Shown: positions 51,888-60,048 of the stretch, one piece after another
Numbering within the stretch: the first letter of the stretch is position 1
How the letters are laid out: each line of letters starts with the position of its first letter
Assembly: GCA_963676865.2 (NCBI GenBank)
Contig: CAXXSS010000001.1
Coordinates: forward strand, 1,674,001 to 1,738,000
Direction: 5' to 3'
DNA from: JAAYUD01 sp963676865
GTDB taxonomy: Bacteria > Bacteroidota > Bacteroidia > Bacteroidales > Bacteroidaceae
DNA length: 64,000 nucleotides
Translations under genes and position numbers: made by a program
The notes under the pieces: generated by a model
What the model saw: the letters and a program-made list of their open reading frames with translations, nothing else
The model's database searches: none
What the model was told of the DNA's origin: nothing

Positions 51888-53489
51888 ATGAAAAAGATAT
51901 TAATCACAGCAATTGTTTGTTCAGGATTGATGATGTTTTCTTCCTGTAACAACTTTTTGGATGAAAACCCAAAGTCTTCTTTAACGCTACAAGATTACTA
52001 TAAGACTGCGGCGCAGGCTACAGCCAATGTCAACTATTTATATCGTAACGGTGCACCTACTGAATATTCGAATGCCGGAAGTGCTTATGTAGGGCCTTTT
52101 GCAACTCTACCGGGTATGTTGTCCGGCTATTTCAGCAATGATTATGAAGGGCAGGAATTGGCATGCAAATATTCTCGGTTGTTGACTCGTCAGGCAAATA
52201 CGATGACCATCTCCGAAAAGGTAGATGGTGTATGGGACGATTGTTATAATGCGATTAATGTTGCCAATGGTGCTATTCAGAATATCCCGAATATTTCGAT
52301 GGACGCAACACTTAAGGCAACTTTAATGGCCGAAGCTAAGTTCTTCCGCGCTTTCAATTATTTTTATTTGGTAAAAATATTTGGGCCTATTCCATTGAAT
52401 CAGACTCCATATATTTCAGCAAGTCAAGATATGCAATTGTCGCGTTCGACTGTCGCAGATGTTTATGCTTTGATTGAAGCAGATTTGAAAACAGCCGTTG
52501 ACGTTTTGCCGGCAAAATCTTTTGCAAGCAATAGTCATCGAATCACAAAGTATGCAGCTGCAATGTTGTTGACATCGGTTTATATGCAAGAAAGAAAATA
52601 TTCCGATGCTGCAACATGTGTTAAGATTGTGGTTGGTTCGGGTGTTCATGGTTTGACGCAAAATACGAATATGACAGATCAGAGTGCATATAATAAACTG
52701 CGCTCGACAGATGATTTGGATGAAGTTATTTATGCTCAAGAGTTTGACAATTCGATCAATAGTGGCGGCTGGTGGGCTACTTATGCTTTTGATGCTTCTG
52801 CTACTTCTACTTTTGGAACTTATTCTATTTTCCAAAGAGTGTATGGTCCCTCAAATCGTTATTTGAATGTTTATGCCAGCAATGATTTGCGCATTCAGAA
52901 TGAACAGTTTTTCCATTGGACTTATACAAACCCGAATACGGGAAAGACATGGGCTGCTCCTAAAAATCAGGATGGAACTTATCAATATGCCGGCTGTTGG
53001 TATTACTATGATGCCGATGCTCTGCTTTCTACGGGAAAGGCGTCGAAAGACTGGAATTTCTTCCGGTATGCAGAAGCTTTGCTTGATGCAGCCGAGTGCA
53101 TCGCTCAGACTTCTGGCGTCACACCGGAAGCTGCCGGATACCTTGCTCAGGTTCAGGCGCGCGCCAATACTACAGGTCAGTCTGTGGCCGATATAACGAC
53201 TCAATTACAATCTCTTCAGAAAGAAGATTTTATAGAAGCTTGTTGGACGGAACGTCTTCGCGAGTTTCCATTAGAATTTAAAATGTGGGATGATTGTTTG
53301 CGTACAGGTAAATTTCCTGTCATTTCTGAGACTGTAAAAGGATCTGTGACTTATGTAGATCTCGTAGGGGCTACTAATGCTGCGGGTGCAGCTGTCAAAT
53401 CTTCGGATTTGCTATGGCCTGTTTCTTTGAATGAAATGCAAAGGAATAAAAAACTAACGCAAAATGATGGTTATGCATCAAAAGAATAG
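51888..53489 (+). CDS. SusD/RagB-family glycan-binding lipoprotein
   Basis: A 533-residue surface lipoprotein. The lipobox is MMFSSCNNFLD with the acylated cysteine at residue 20. Typical SusD segments are ENPKSSLTLQDYYKTAAQAT, KATLMAEAKFFRAFNYFYLV with KIFGPIPL, and the TPR-rich C-terminal part with FRYAEALLDAAECIAQTSG and LREFPLEFKMWDDCLRTGKF. It forms the lid on the SusC barrel encoded 24 bp upstream. The next gene follows immediately. Confidence 0.95.
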   Translation: MKKILITAIVCSGLMMFSSCNNFLDENPKSSLTLQDYYKTAAQATANVNYLYRNGAPTEYSNAGSAYVGPFATLPGMLSGYFSNDYEGQELACKYSRLLTRQANTMTISEKVDGVWDDCYNAINVANGAIQNIPNISMDATLKATLMAEAKFFRAFNYFYLVKIFGPIPLNQTPYISASQDMQLSRSTVADVYALIEADLKTAVDVLPAKSFASNSHRITKYAAAMLLTSVYMQERKYSDAATCVKIVVGSGVHGLTQNTNMTDQSAYNKLRSTDDLDEVIYAQEFDNSINSGGWWATYAFDASATSTFGTYSIFQRVYGPSNRYLNVYASNDLRIQNEQFFHWTYTNPNTGKTWAAPKNQDGTYQYAGCWYYYDADALLSTGKASKDWNFFRYAEALLDAAECIAQTSGVTPEAAGYLAQVQARANTTGQSVADITTQLQSLQKEDFIEACWTERLREFPLEFKMWDDCLRTGKFPVISETVKGSVTYVDLVGATNAAGAAVKSSDLLWPVSLNEMQRNKKLTQNDGYASKE

Positions 53490-53572
53490 TGATTTTTCAT
53501 ATTAAAGCGCTATATTTGAGGGGAGAATGTTATCATTCTCCCTATTTTAATAACATAAATTTTTTTAATATC

Positions 53573-55834
53573 ATGAGGAAAATCATTGGGATAAGCATTA
53601 GTTTGCTTTTATTATTTGTTATGTGCCCCCTTATACAAGGGCAGAATAAGGTGCAAAAGAATTATGTAGATTTTGTAAATCCCTACATCGGATCTGGCGG
53701 GCATGGTCACGTTTTTGTGGGTGCGAGTGTCCCTTTTGGTGCAGTACAGGTAGGCCCCGAAAATATTTTCAAAGGATGGGATTGGTGCTCCGGCTACCAT
53801 TATTCCGACAGTATTGTCATTGGTTTCAGTCAAACGCATTTGAGTGGAACGGGCTGTTCTGATTTGGGTGATGTCTTGCTAATGCCTTATGTTGGCAAAA
53901 TTCGTACTTCTCGTGGAGAACAAGACAATATTCAAGGAAGTGCGTCTTCTTACTATAAACATTCCAACGAAAAAGTTGCTCCGGGATATTATTCTCTATT
54001 GATGGACAATGGGGTTAAAGTTGAATTGACTTCTACAGAGCGTACCGCCCTTCATCATTACATCTATCCTGTGTCTGGAGAACGTCGTCTGCTTATCAAT
54101 CTGAAAGAAGGCATTGATAATAGAACCGATGATACATACTTGAAGAAAGTGGACGATTATACGGTAGAAGGCTATCGATATGTAAGAGGATGGAGTCCGC
54201 ATCGTCGTGTTTTTTTCTATCTGAAAACAAATAAGCCGATTCAAAATCTGGGTGTTTTCAATGATGATACACCTGCTGGTAACGATGAGTTGAAAGGAGC
54301 TTCTGTAAAAGGAGTTATCACTTTCAATGATAACGTTAAAGATGTACTGGTAAAAGTGGCTATTTCTTCTGTCAGCTGTAGCAATGCCGAAATGAATATG
54401 AAAGGTGAACTCCCTGGTTGGAACTTTCAGGCTGTTTGTAAACAAGCAACTCAGAAATGGAATAAACAGTTGTCTTGTATTGATATAGATACGAAAGATT
54501 TAAGAGCTAAAACGATATTTTATACTGCCTTGTATCATGCCTTCATCGCTCCGAATCTATATTGTGATGTGAATGGTGATTTTCGTGGTCATGACGATAA
54601 AGTATATACCAATAATTCTTGGAAGAACTACTCTACTTTCTCATTGTGGGATACGTATCGTGCTTTAAATCCTCTTTTCACCATTATTCAGCGTGATAGA
54701 GTTCCCGATCTTGTCAATTCGTTTTTAAGTATTTACGATCAACAGGGAAAACTACCTATATGGCCATTGGTAGGTGGAGAAACCGAATGTATGCCAGGCT
54801 ATAGTGCAGTACCGATTATTGCGGATGCTTATCTAAAAGGTATTAAGGGCTTCGATGCCAATCGGGCATTGAAGGATATGATTTCGTCTGCCACAAATCC
54901 AAAACAAAGGGGAGTTTCGCTCTTGATGGAGAAAAGCTACATTCCGTGTGATAAAATGCACGAAGCAACTTCTATTGCTTTGGAATATGCTGCCGATGAT
55001 TGGGGCATAGCTTTGATGGCTAAAAAAATGAAAGAGAATAACAACTATCAGACCTTTTTGAATCGTGGTAAATGCTATAGCCAATATTTTGATAAAAGCA
55101 TCAATTTCATTCGTCCAAAGATGAGCGATGGTAGTTGGTTTGCACCTTACAATCCTTTCTTTGCCACTCATAACGTAATAGGCGATTTTACCGAAGGCAC
55201 AGGATGGCAATATACGTTCTTTGTTCCACAACATCCGGAGGGATTGATCGCATTGATGGGGGGTGACAAACCTTTTATCTCCAAGCTTGATTCTTTGTTC
55301 ATTGTCAACGGAGATATGGGAGAAGGTGCTCCTTCGGATATTGCAGGTTTGATTGGACAGTATGCTCATGGAAATGAACCTTGTCATCACGTGGCATATT
55401 TATATGCTTATGCCGGAGCACAATGGAAGACGGCAAAGAAAGTGCGCGATGTTCAAAGAATGTTTTATACCGATCAGGTTGACGGCCTTAGTGGCAATGA
55501 AGACTGCGGTCAGATGTCCGCTTGGCATATTATCTCAGCTTTAGGTTTCTATCAGGTCAATCCTTCCAATGGGATATATGTTTTTGGTAGTCCTTTATTC
55601 CCCAAAGCCTCTATTAATTTGCCTAATGGAAAAACATTTAGTGTTGTAGCCCAGGATAATAGTTCAAAGAATATCTATATTCAGTCGGCTAAGCTTAATG
55701 GCAAACCTTACAAGGAATCGTATATCACGTATAACGATATTATGTCTGGTGGAACATTAACGTTGGTCATGGGAAACACTCCAAATAAGAACTTTGGTTC
55801 TTCTTCAGTAGATCGTCCTAAGAGTGCTGAATAG
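53573..55834 (+). CDS. GH92-family alpha-mannosidase
   Basis: A 753-residue glycoside hydrolase family 92 enzyme, typically an exo-acting calcium-dependent alpha-1,2-mannosidase. The start at 53573 gives a signal peptide (MRKIIGISISLLLLFVMCPL); the frame is open back to 53489. Family features are VNPYIGSGGHGHVFVGASVP, THLSGTGCSDLGDVLLMP, LWDTYRALNPLFTIIQ, GETECMPGYSAVPIIADAYL, GNEPCHHVAYLYAYAG and GNEDCGQMSAWHIISALGFY. It would trim mannose from imported glycans in the periplasm or at the surface. It is the only glycosidase in the locus. Confidence 0.96.
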   Translation: MRKIIGISISLLLLFVMCPLIQGQNKVQKNYVDFVNPYIGSGGHGHVFVGASVPFGAVQVGPENIFKGWDWCSGYHYSDSIVIGFSQTHLSGTGCSDLGDVLLMPYVGKIRTSRGEQDNIQGSASSYYKHSNEKVAPGYYSLLMDNGVKVELTSTERTALHHYIYPVSGERRLLINLKEGIDNRTDDTYLKKVDDYTVEGYRYVRGWSPHRRVFFYLKTNKPIQNLGVFNDDTPAGNDELKGASVKGVITFNDNVKDVLVKVAISSVSCSNAEMNMKGELPGWNFQAVCKQATQKWNKQLSCIDIDTKDLRAKTIFYTALYHAFIAPNLYCDVNGDFRGHDDKVYTNNSWKNYSTFSLWDTYRALNPLFTIIQRDRVPDLVNSFLSIYDQQGKLPIWPLVGGETECMPGYSAVPIIADAYLKGIKGFDANRALKDMISSATNPKQRGVSLLMEKSYIPCDKMHEATSIALEYAADDWGIALMAKKMKENNNYQTFLNRGKCYSQYFDKSINFIRPKMSDGSWFAPYNPFFATHNVIGDFTEGTGWQYTFFVPQHPEGLIALMGGDKPFISKLDSLFIVNGDMGEGAPSDIAGLIGQYAHGNEPCHHVAYLYAYAGAQWKTAKKVRDVQRMFYTDQVDGLSGNEDCGQMSAWHIISALGFYQVNPSNGIYVFGSPLFPKASINLPNGKTFSVVAQDNSSKNIYIQSAKLNGKPYKESYITYNDIMSGGTLTLVMGNTPNKNFGSSSVDRPKSAE

Positions 55835-55897
55835 CCATCTGATGATGCTTTGTAGTCGAAAATAATCTATTTGTCTAATTGTAGGAAATAGATATAA

Positions 55898-55978
55898 AAA
55901 TGGTTGGTAAACCATTTCATTACCTCAGCTCGGGATAAACAACTTGCTCTATTCTAAACTTGTCCCGAACTGAGGTAT
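55898..55978 (+). terminator. Hairpin pair after the mannosidase gene
   Basis: A small stem (AAATGGTT/AACCATTT, 55898-55917) is followed by a 19-base near-perfect stem: TACCTCAGCTCGGGATAAA at 55921-55939 and its complement at 55960-55978. The loop is 20 bases and there is no strong T-run. They probably end the SusC operon transcript. Confidence 0.55.
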
Positions 55979-56105
55979 TGTTATCATAATAACAAACGCC
56001 CGGGTAGCACCACCATCGCTACCTAGTTATTGTATTTATTATAGAATATATTTGCCCTTTTCTTGGCATTATTTTTGCTCTTTTTTAGCATCCCCAAAAA
56101 TCAAC

Positions 56106-56217
56106 CGTATGTCGCAGCCATAACTAACGTATGTCGCAGGAGAAACTAACGTTAGTTGTCATGATAACTTCCGTTAGTTACCGCAGTAACTTCCGTTAGT
56201 TATGGCTGCGACATACG
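56106..56217. repeat. Nested palindrome cluster near 56.15 kb
   Basis: Outer arms are a perfect 24-base inverted repeat (56106-56129 and 56194-56217, starting CGTATGTCGCAG). Between them lie a second copy of CGTATGTCGCAG (56128-56139), a 14-base palindrome AACTAACGTTAGTT (56144-56157) and two direct copies of TAACTTCCGTTAGTTA (56165-56180 and 56187-56202). It is made of a few words in both orientations and lacks a T-run. Confidence 0.9.
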
Positions 56218-56360
56218 TCTGTTTTTTCGAGGTGAATATTCGCCGAGATTCTGATACTTTCTTATCCAAGTGTGAGTGACAGACCCTTGCAAGGCACTAT
56301 TTTCACGACTGTCTCACTGCCCGCATGTAAACCGAATCAGGGCAATACATAAATGCGTTG

Positions 56361-57433
56361 CGGCTATAGTTAATTATTGCGTTGTAAAATGGTAGATATA
56401 CCTAATTTTTTGTATTTTTGTCCTCGTAAAACTTCAGAAGTTATGACCTATCAAGAAATATTAGTCGCTGCGCTGTCTCTTCCTTTAGGAGAACGTGTGT
56501 CTCTGGTTTCCGCCTTATCGTCAAAAATCGTATCGGCTTCTCCTTCTCCTCGTCTGTTCCAGTTACTGAACAAGCAAGGTAGTTGTCCTCATTGTGGTGG
56601 CAAACATTATTATCGTTTTGGCAAGGACAAAGGTGCTCAACGCTTCAAGTGCAAAGATTGTAGGCGCACATTCACCGAATATACCGGAACTTGGCAGGAA
56701 GGGCTTCACAAAAAGGAATTGGTAGGTCGCTATTTGGAACTGATGTCTGACCAGAAGTCTTTGGACAATATTTCCTCCTCGCTTAAAATCAACAAGAAAA
56801 CGGCTTTTGACTGGCGACACAAGATTTTGGGTACGTTCAAACAAGATGAAGGCAGTTCTTTTTCGGGTATAGTGGAAAGCGATGAAACTTTTTTCGAGGA
56901 ATCAGAGAAAGGAAATCGGCATTTGGAACGTCCTGCCCGTAAAAGGGGCAGCGACTCCAATAGTTCGGGCATATCTAACAACAAGACCAAGGTGATAGTA
57001 ACTACTGATCGGAAGAACGATTTGAATATGACATGCTGCGGAAAGGGACGCCTTACCAAGAAAGATATAACGGAAAGTCTGCATACGCCCCTACCGGAGG
57101 ATGTGGTTCTGTGTTCAGATGGACATACAAGCTATAAGGGATACGCAAATGACAATCGGCTGAAACATGTTGTGCTCAGGGGGGACTTGAAACAGCGGGT
57201 AAAACTTGAAAGGTTTCACATACAACATGTAAATTCCCTCCATAACAGGCTGAAAAAATGGATCGCTTCAACCTTTTGGGGAGTGGCTACGAAATATCTA
57301 CAGAACTATTTGAACTGGTTCAAGGTCGTTGAAACACTCCTGAAGAATGAAACAGATCATGCTGCCGGACTCCTCCGAATATCGATGGTAGATAATAAAA
57401 ACTGATTTTGCAACGCAATAATTAACTATAGCC
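56361..57433 (+). mobile_element. IS1595-family insertion sequence
   Basis: A roughly 1073-bp element with 23-bp perfect inverted repeats (56362-56384 and 57411-57433). The 8-bp target duplication ATGCGTTG occurs at 56353-56360 and 57434-57441. The left end has one extra base (C at 56361) relative to the right. One transposase gene is present. Confidence 0.9.
56443..57405 (+). CDS. IS1595-family transposase (ISXO2-like)
   Basis: A 320-residue transposase. An N-terminal zinc ribbon with CPHCGG and FKCKDCRRTF is followed by a helix-turn-helix (SLDNISSSLKINKKTAFDWR) and an ISXO2-like DDE domain starting VESDETFFEE, with D in CSDGHTSYKG and the N/E region in RFHIQHVNSLHNRLKKW. The start at 56443 (MTYQEILVAALSLPLGERV) is preferred over an upstream in-frame ATG at 56377, which lies in the left inverted repeat. 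The gene is intact. Confidence 0.93.
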   Translation: MTYQEILVAALSLPLGERVSLVSALSSKIVSASPSPRLFQLLNKQGSCPHCGGKHYYRFGKDKGAQRFKCKDCRRTFTEYTGTWQEGLHKKELVGRYLELMSDQKSLDNISSSLKINKKTAFDWRHKILGTFKQDEGSSFSGIVESDETFFEESEKGNRHLERPARKRGSDSNSSGISNNKTKVIVTTDRKNDLNMTCCGKGRLTKKDITESLHTPLPEDVVLCSDGHTSYKGYANDNRLKHVVLRGDLKQRVKLERFHIQHVNSLHNRLKKWIASTFWGVATKYLQNYLNWFKVVETLLKNETDHAAGLLRISMVDNKN

Positions 57434-57480
57434 ATGCGTTGTGACATGTACTGAATAAGTTGACACAAACTTATTCAAAA

Positions 57481-57849
57481 ATGAGAAATAATAAAAAGAT
57501 TGACGATCAGATTCGTCTAGAGATTTTAAACTCTTACCTTCATGGAAGCAAGGGTAAGTATACCCTTGAAAAAGAAAATGGTATATCCAGAGGTTCAATT
57601 CGGAATTGGCTTCGTATCTTTGGGCTTGAAGACAAACCATTCCCATTAAATATGAAGGATAAAGCTGTAACAACCGGTACAGAGGATGTCTCTTCAGAAG
57701 AAGACATCACCTCTTTGAAAGTGCGCATTAAGGAATTGGAATCTGAGCTGAAGCGTGCAGAGATGGCCCGTGACGTTTATGATTGCATGATTGACCTGGC
57801 TGAAGAGAAGTATCACATCAAGGTACGAAAAAACTCCGATGTCAAGTAG
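57481..57849 (+). CDS. IS3-family OrfA
   Basis: A 122-residue OrfA with a helix-turn-helix (DQIRLEILNSYLHGSKGKYT, NGISRGSIRNWLRIFG) and a C-terminal leucine-rich coiled coil (LKVRIKELESELKRAEMARD). Near its end the heptamer A-AAA-AAC (57828-57834) is in the reading frame needed for -1 frameshifting into orfB. The start at 57481 was chosen over an in-frame 57460 codon. Confidence 0.9.
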   Translation: MRNNKKIDDQIRLEILNSYLHGSKGKYTLEKENGISRGSIRNWLRIFGLEDKPFPLNMKDKAVTTGTEDVSSEEDITSLKVRIKELESELKRAEMARDVYDCMIDLAEEKYHIKVRKNSDVK

Positions 57850-57857
57850 TAGGTTGC

Positions 57858-58811
57858 TTGTCACAAAAGGCGGGTAAAGGTATGAGTTATACCATATCCG
57901 CCCTTTGCGGACTGCTTGACATTTCCCGACAAGGGTACTACAAGCACAAAGAAACAAATGCCGAACAAGATGTACTTATAAGCAGCATCACGTATTACTG
58001 TCAATTTCTGCGTCAGGAGCTTCCCCGAAGCGGTTGCCGCGAGCTTTACAGTCTGTGTAAGTCTCGGTTCGGAGAAAAGTTCACGATAGGACGCGACCAA
58101 TTTATCGATGTCCTTCGGGCCAACGGGATGATGCTGCGCCGCAGACGTTACAGACCTCGTACGACCAACTCCGATCATCCATATCGGATCTATCCGGATT
58201 TGCTTAACACATCTCCTAAATACGTGGCCTGTGGTGTTTGCCGCATGATGGTGGGTGACATCACTTATATATCCACGAAAGAAGGATTTGCCTATCTTTC
58301 GCTGCTGACGGATGTCTTCAGCCGCATCATTGTGGGATATGCCCTCTTTCGGACTCTTGAAGCGGAAGGACCGGCAAAAGCGTTGATGATGGCGTGCAGA
58401 TTTTATAAAGGTCAGGGATTCAACCTTTCAGGTCTTATCCACCATTCCGACCGAGGTGTGCAGTATGCATCAAAAGGTTATGTGTCACAGCTCAAAGAAA
58501 GAGGAATCGCTATCAGTATGACGCAAACGGGCGACCCCTTGCACAATGCACTGGCCGAGAGGATGAACAATACCGTTAAGAACGGATGGCTCTTCGATTA
58601 TGAGAATAAAACATTTGATGAAGCCTTGGAAGGTGTCGCCAGATCGATATATCTCTACAATTGGGCACGACCGCACCAAGCTCTGGCAATGAAAACACCG
58701 ATGCAAATGCTCCCGGGAGAACATCCAAACCCACTTTGTTCAGCTGATGCTTTAAAGCATCAGCTGAACAAAACAAACTATAAAGAACAAACAATACTTG
58801 TTTGTCAATAA
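57858..58811 (+). CDS. IS3-family OrfB (rve transposase domain)
   Basis: About 317 residues with a helix-turn-helix-like N-terminus (HTH_21 region, YYKHKETNAEQDVLISSITY) and an integrase catalytic core: VGDITYISTKEGFAYLSLLT (first D), HHSDRGVQYAS (second D) and the E in AERMNNTVKNGW. The only start-like codon is a TTG, and the frame is open without stop back to the slippery heptamer at 57828-57834, so the active enzyme is probably the OrfAB fusion made by -1 frameshifting. The 3' end overlaps a perfect 38-bp palindrome. Confidence 0.92.
   Translation: MSQKAGKGMSYTISALCGLLDISRQGYYKHKETNAEQDVLISSITYYCQFLRQELPRSGCRELYSLCKSRFGEKFTIGRDQFIDVLRANGMMLRRRRYRPRTTNSDHPYRIYPDLLNTSPKYVACGVCRMMVGDITYISTKEGFAYLSLLTDVFSRIIVGYALFRTLEAEGPAKALMMACRFYKGQGFNLSGLIHHSDRGVQYASKGYVSQLKERGIAISMTQTGDPLHNALAERMNNTVKNGWLFDYENKTFDEALEGVARSIYLYNWARPHQALAMKTPMQMLPGEHPNPLCSADALKHQLNKTNYKEQTILVCQ
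58735..58772. repeat. Perfect 38-bp palindrome in the 3' end of IS3 OrfB
   Basis: Nineteen-base perfect arms meet at the centre with no loop (CAGCTGATGCTTTAAAGCATCAGCTG at the core, shown here as positions 58741-58766). It lies inside the coding sequence, about 13 codons before the stop, and encodes CSADALKHQLNK. Confidence 0.85.
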
Positions 58812-58952
58812 AAATAGGATTAACTTTGCAGAGTTGACAACTACTTTAGGTATACATGATTGTAATTGTCAACTCCCTTAGGTTTACTAGTGTTTAACTG
58901 TCAACCAAATTCAGTACACCACATTGCGTGTAAATGGCTGATATACAGCAAG

Positions 58953-59016
58953 AAATTCATAAGGACGAAAATAAATGTTTGTATGTATAAACTTTTATTT
59001 TCGTCCTTATGAATTT
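58953..59016. repeat. Palindrome carrying the CGTCCTTAT word near 58.98 kb
   Basis: Perfect 23-base arms (58953-58975 and 58994-59016) surround an 18-base loop. The left arm contains CATAAGGACGAAA, the same word as in the palindrome at 36992-37051. TGTCCTTATC follows at 59022-59031. There is no T-run after it. Confidence 0.9.
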
Positions 59017-59212
59017 TTATGTTTGTCCTTATCATTTTCTGAGAACACAGTTTCAATTTTGTATATTGAAGAAGTGCCACTTCGGTATGTTAAAATAGTA
59101 TCAGTATTGTCCTCAATATTCATCTCCGAAAACGTAAGCGTCTCGGCGATTATGCCTTTTCTGGTAAGCTCCCGCTCGTTACCTTTGTGCTGATTTAAAA
59201 ATAAAATTAGAA

Positions 59213-59623
59213 ATGGTAACATCAAAAACAGCAGAAATGCGATTTCGGCATGTATGGGAGATGTTCGGAAAGGAACTCACTGTGAATTATCGTTGCAGTT
59301 TGTCAGAAATTGCAGCTAAAAACCGTACGGACTTGAATGGGATGCGCAGCTGGATGCTCGACCGTGGACATTCGGTATCCCAACTAAAGAAAGAGGTTCT
59401 CCATCGCTATTACGGCGGCTCCATACCCGACGTCAAGGAGGCGGGGCGGATGTTCACGCCGATAGTGGCGTCCGGTATTCCGAAAGCGGGGCCTTCACTA
59501 CTGGGCATCCATATCACCTTCAACAGCGGTACGAGCGTCACCGTCAAAGAGGCGACTCCCGAGGGTATAATGGGCCTGATCCTGAGTTACGAAAGAATGG
59601 AGGGCGAGTTATGTACTCTTTGA
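59213..59623 (+). CDS. IS66 accessory protein, first ORF (copy C)
   Basis: A 136-residue protein starting MVTSKTAEMRFRHVWEMFG. Copy C has ATA where copies A and B have the upstream ATG, so this is the only start. It has SGIPKAGPS like copy A. It overlaps the next ORF by 13 bases. Confidence 0.85.
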   Translation: MVTSKTAEMRFRHVWEMFGKELTVNYRCSLSEIAAKNRTDLNGMRSWMLDRGHSVSQLKKEVLHRYYGGSIPDVKEAGRMFTPIVASGIPKAGPSLLGIHITFNSGTSVTVKEATPEGIMGLILSYERMEGELCTL

Positions 59624-59961
59624 CGTCAAGCAACAAATATTACTTGTATCAAGGGTATGTCCGAATGAATCGGGGTATTGACGGACTTTACAAGATGATA
59701 CGTTCTGAAATGAAAGAGCTCTCTCCCGTTTCGGGTGACGCGTTCATCTTCTTCGGAAAGAAAAGACAAAGCGTGAAGATACTCAAGTGGGACGGCGACG
59801 GTTTTTTGCTGTATTACAAACGGCTTGAGGGCGGCAGTTTCGAAGTGCCCGTTTTCAACCCGCGTACGGGCAATTACGAGATCGGGTGGAACACACTCTC
59901 CTTTATTCTCAACGGAGTGTCGCTTGGGTCCGTAAGGCTGCGAAAGCGTTTCCGAATATAG
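59611..59961 (+). CDS. IS66 Orf2 (TnpB-type) protein (copy C)
   Basis: 116 residues, differing from the copy A and B proteins only in the C-terminal segment, which reads LNGVSLGSVRLRKRF where those copies have LSGVSLKSVRLRKRF. The family signature is intact. Confidence 0.92.
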   Translation: MYSLTSSNKYYLYQGYVRMNRGIDGLYKMIRSEMKELSPVSGDAFIFFGKKRQSVKILKWDGDGFLLYYKRLEGGSFEVPVFNPRTGNYEIGWNTLSFILNGVSLGSVRLRKRFRI

Positions 59962-60048
59962 CTGAAAGGTCCTGTTTATAGTAAATTAATCATGAAAAAA
60001 GTCGAGCTTTTCGTTTGATATTCCGGTGATTTTTGGTACCTTTGTACT

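Larger units (their letters stand above)
55835..56360. other. Intergenic region with terminators and a palindrome cluster
   Basis: This 526-bp region follows the mannosidase gene. It contains two hairpins (55898-55917 and 55921-55978), likely terminators, and the palindrome cluster at 56106-56217. No ORF of note is present. It ends at the IS1595-family element. Confidence 0.6.
57447..58918 (+). mobile_element. IS3-family insertion sequence
   Basis: A roughly 1472-bp element with imperfect terminal inverted repeats (TGTACTGAAT at 57447 and ATTCAGTACA ending 58918, with matching GTTGACA/TGTCAAC further in). It carries orfA and orfB in the -1 relation typical of IS3. No convincing target duplication was found. 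It begins 13 bp after the IS1595-family element. Confidence 0.88.

Noticed and set aside
57447..58918. A target duplication for the IS3-family element
   Set aside because: Flanks GACA on the left and CCAC on the right do not match; no 3-5 bp duplication was found.
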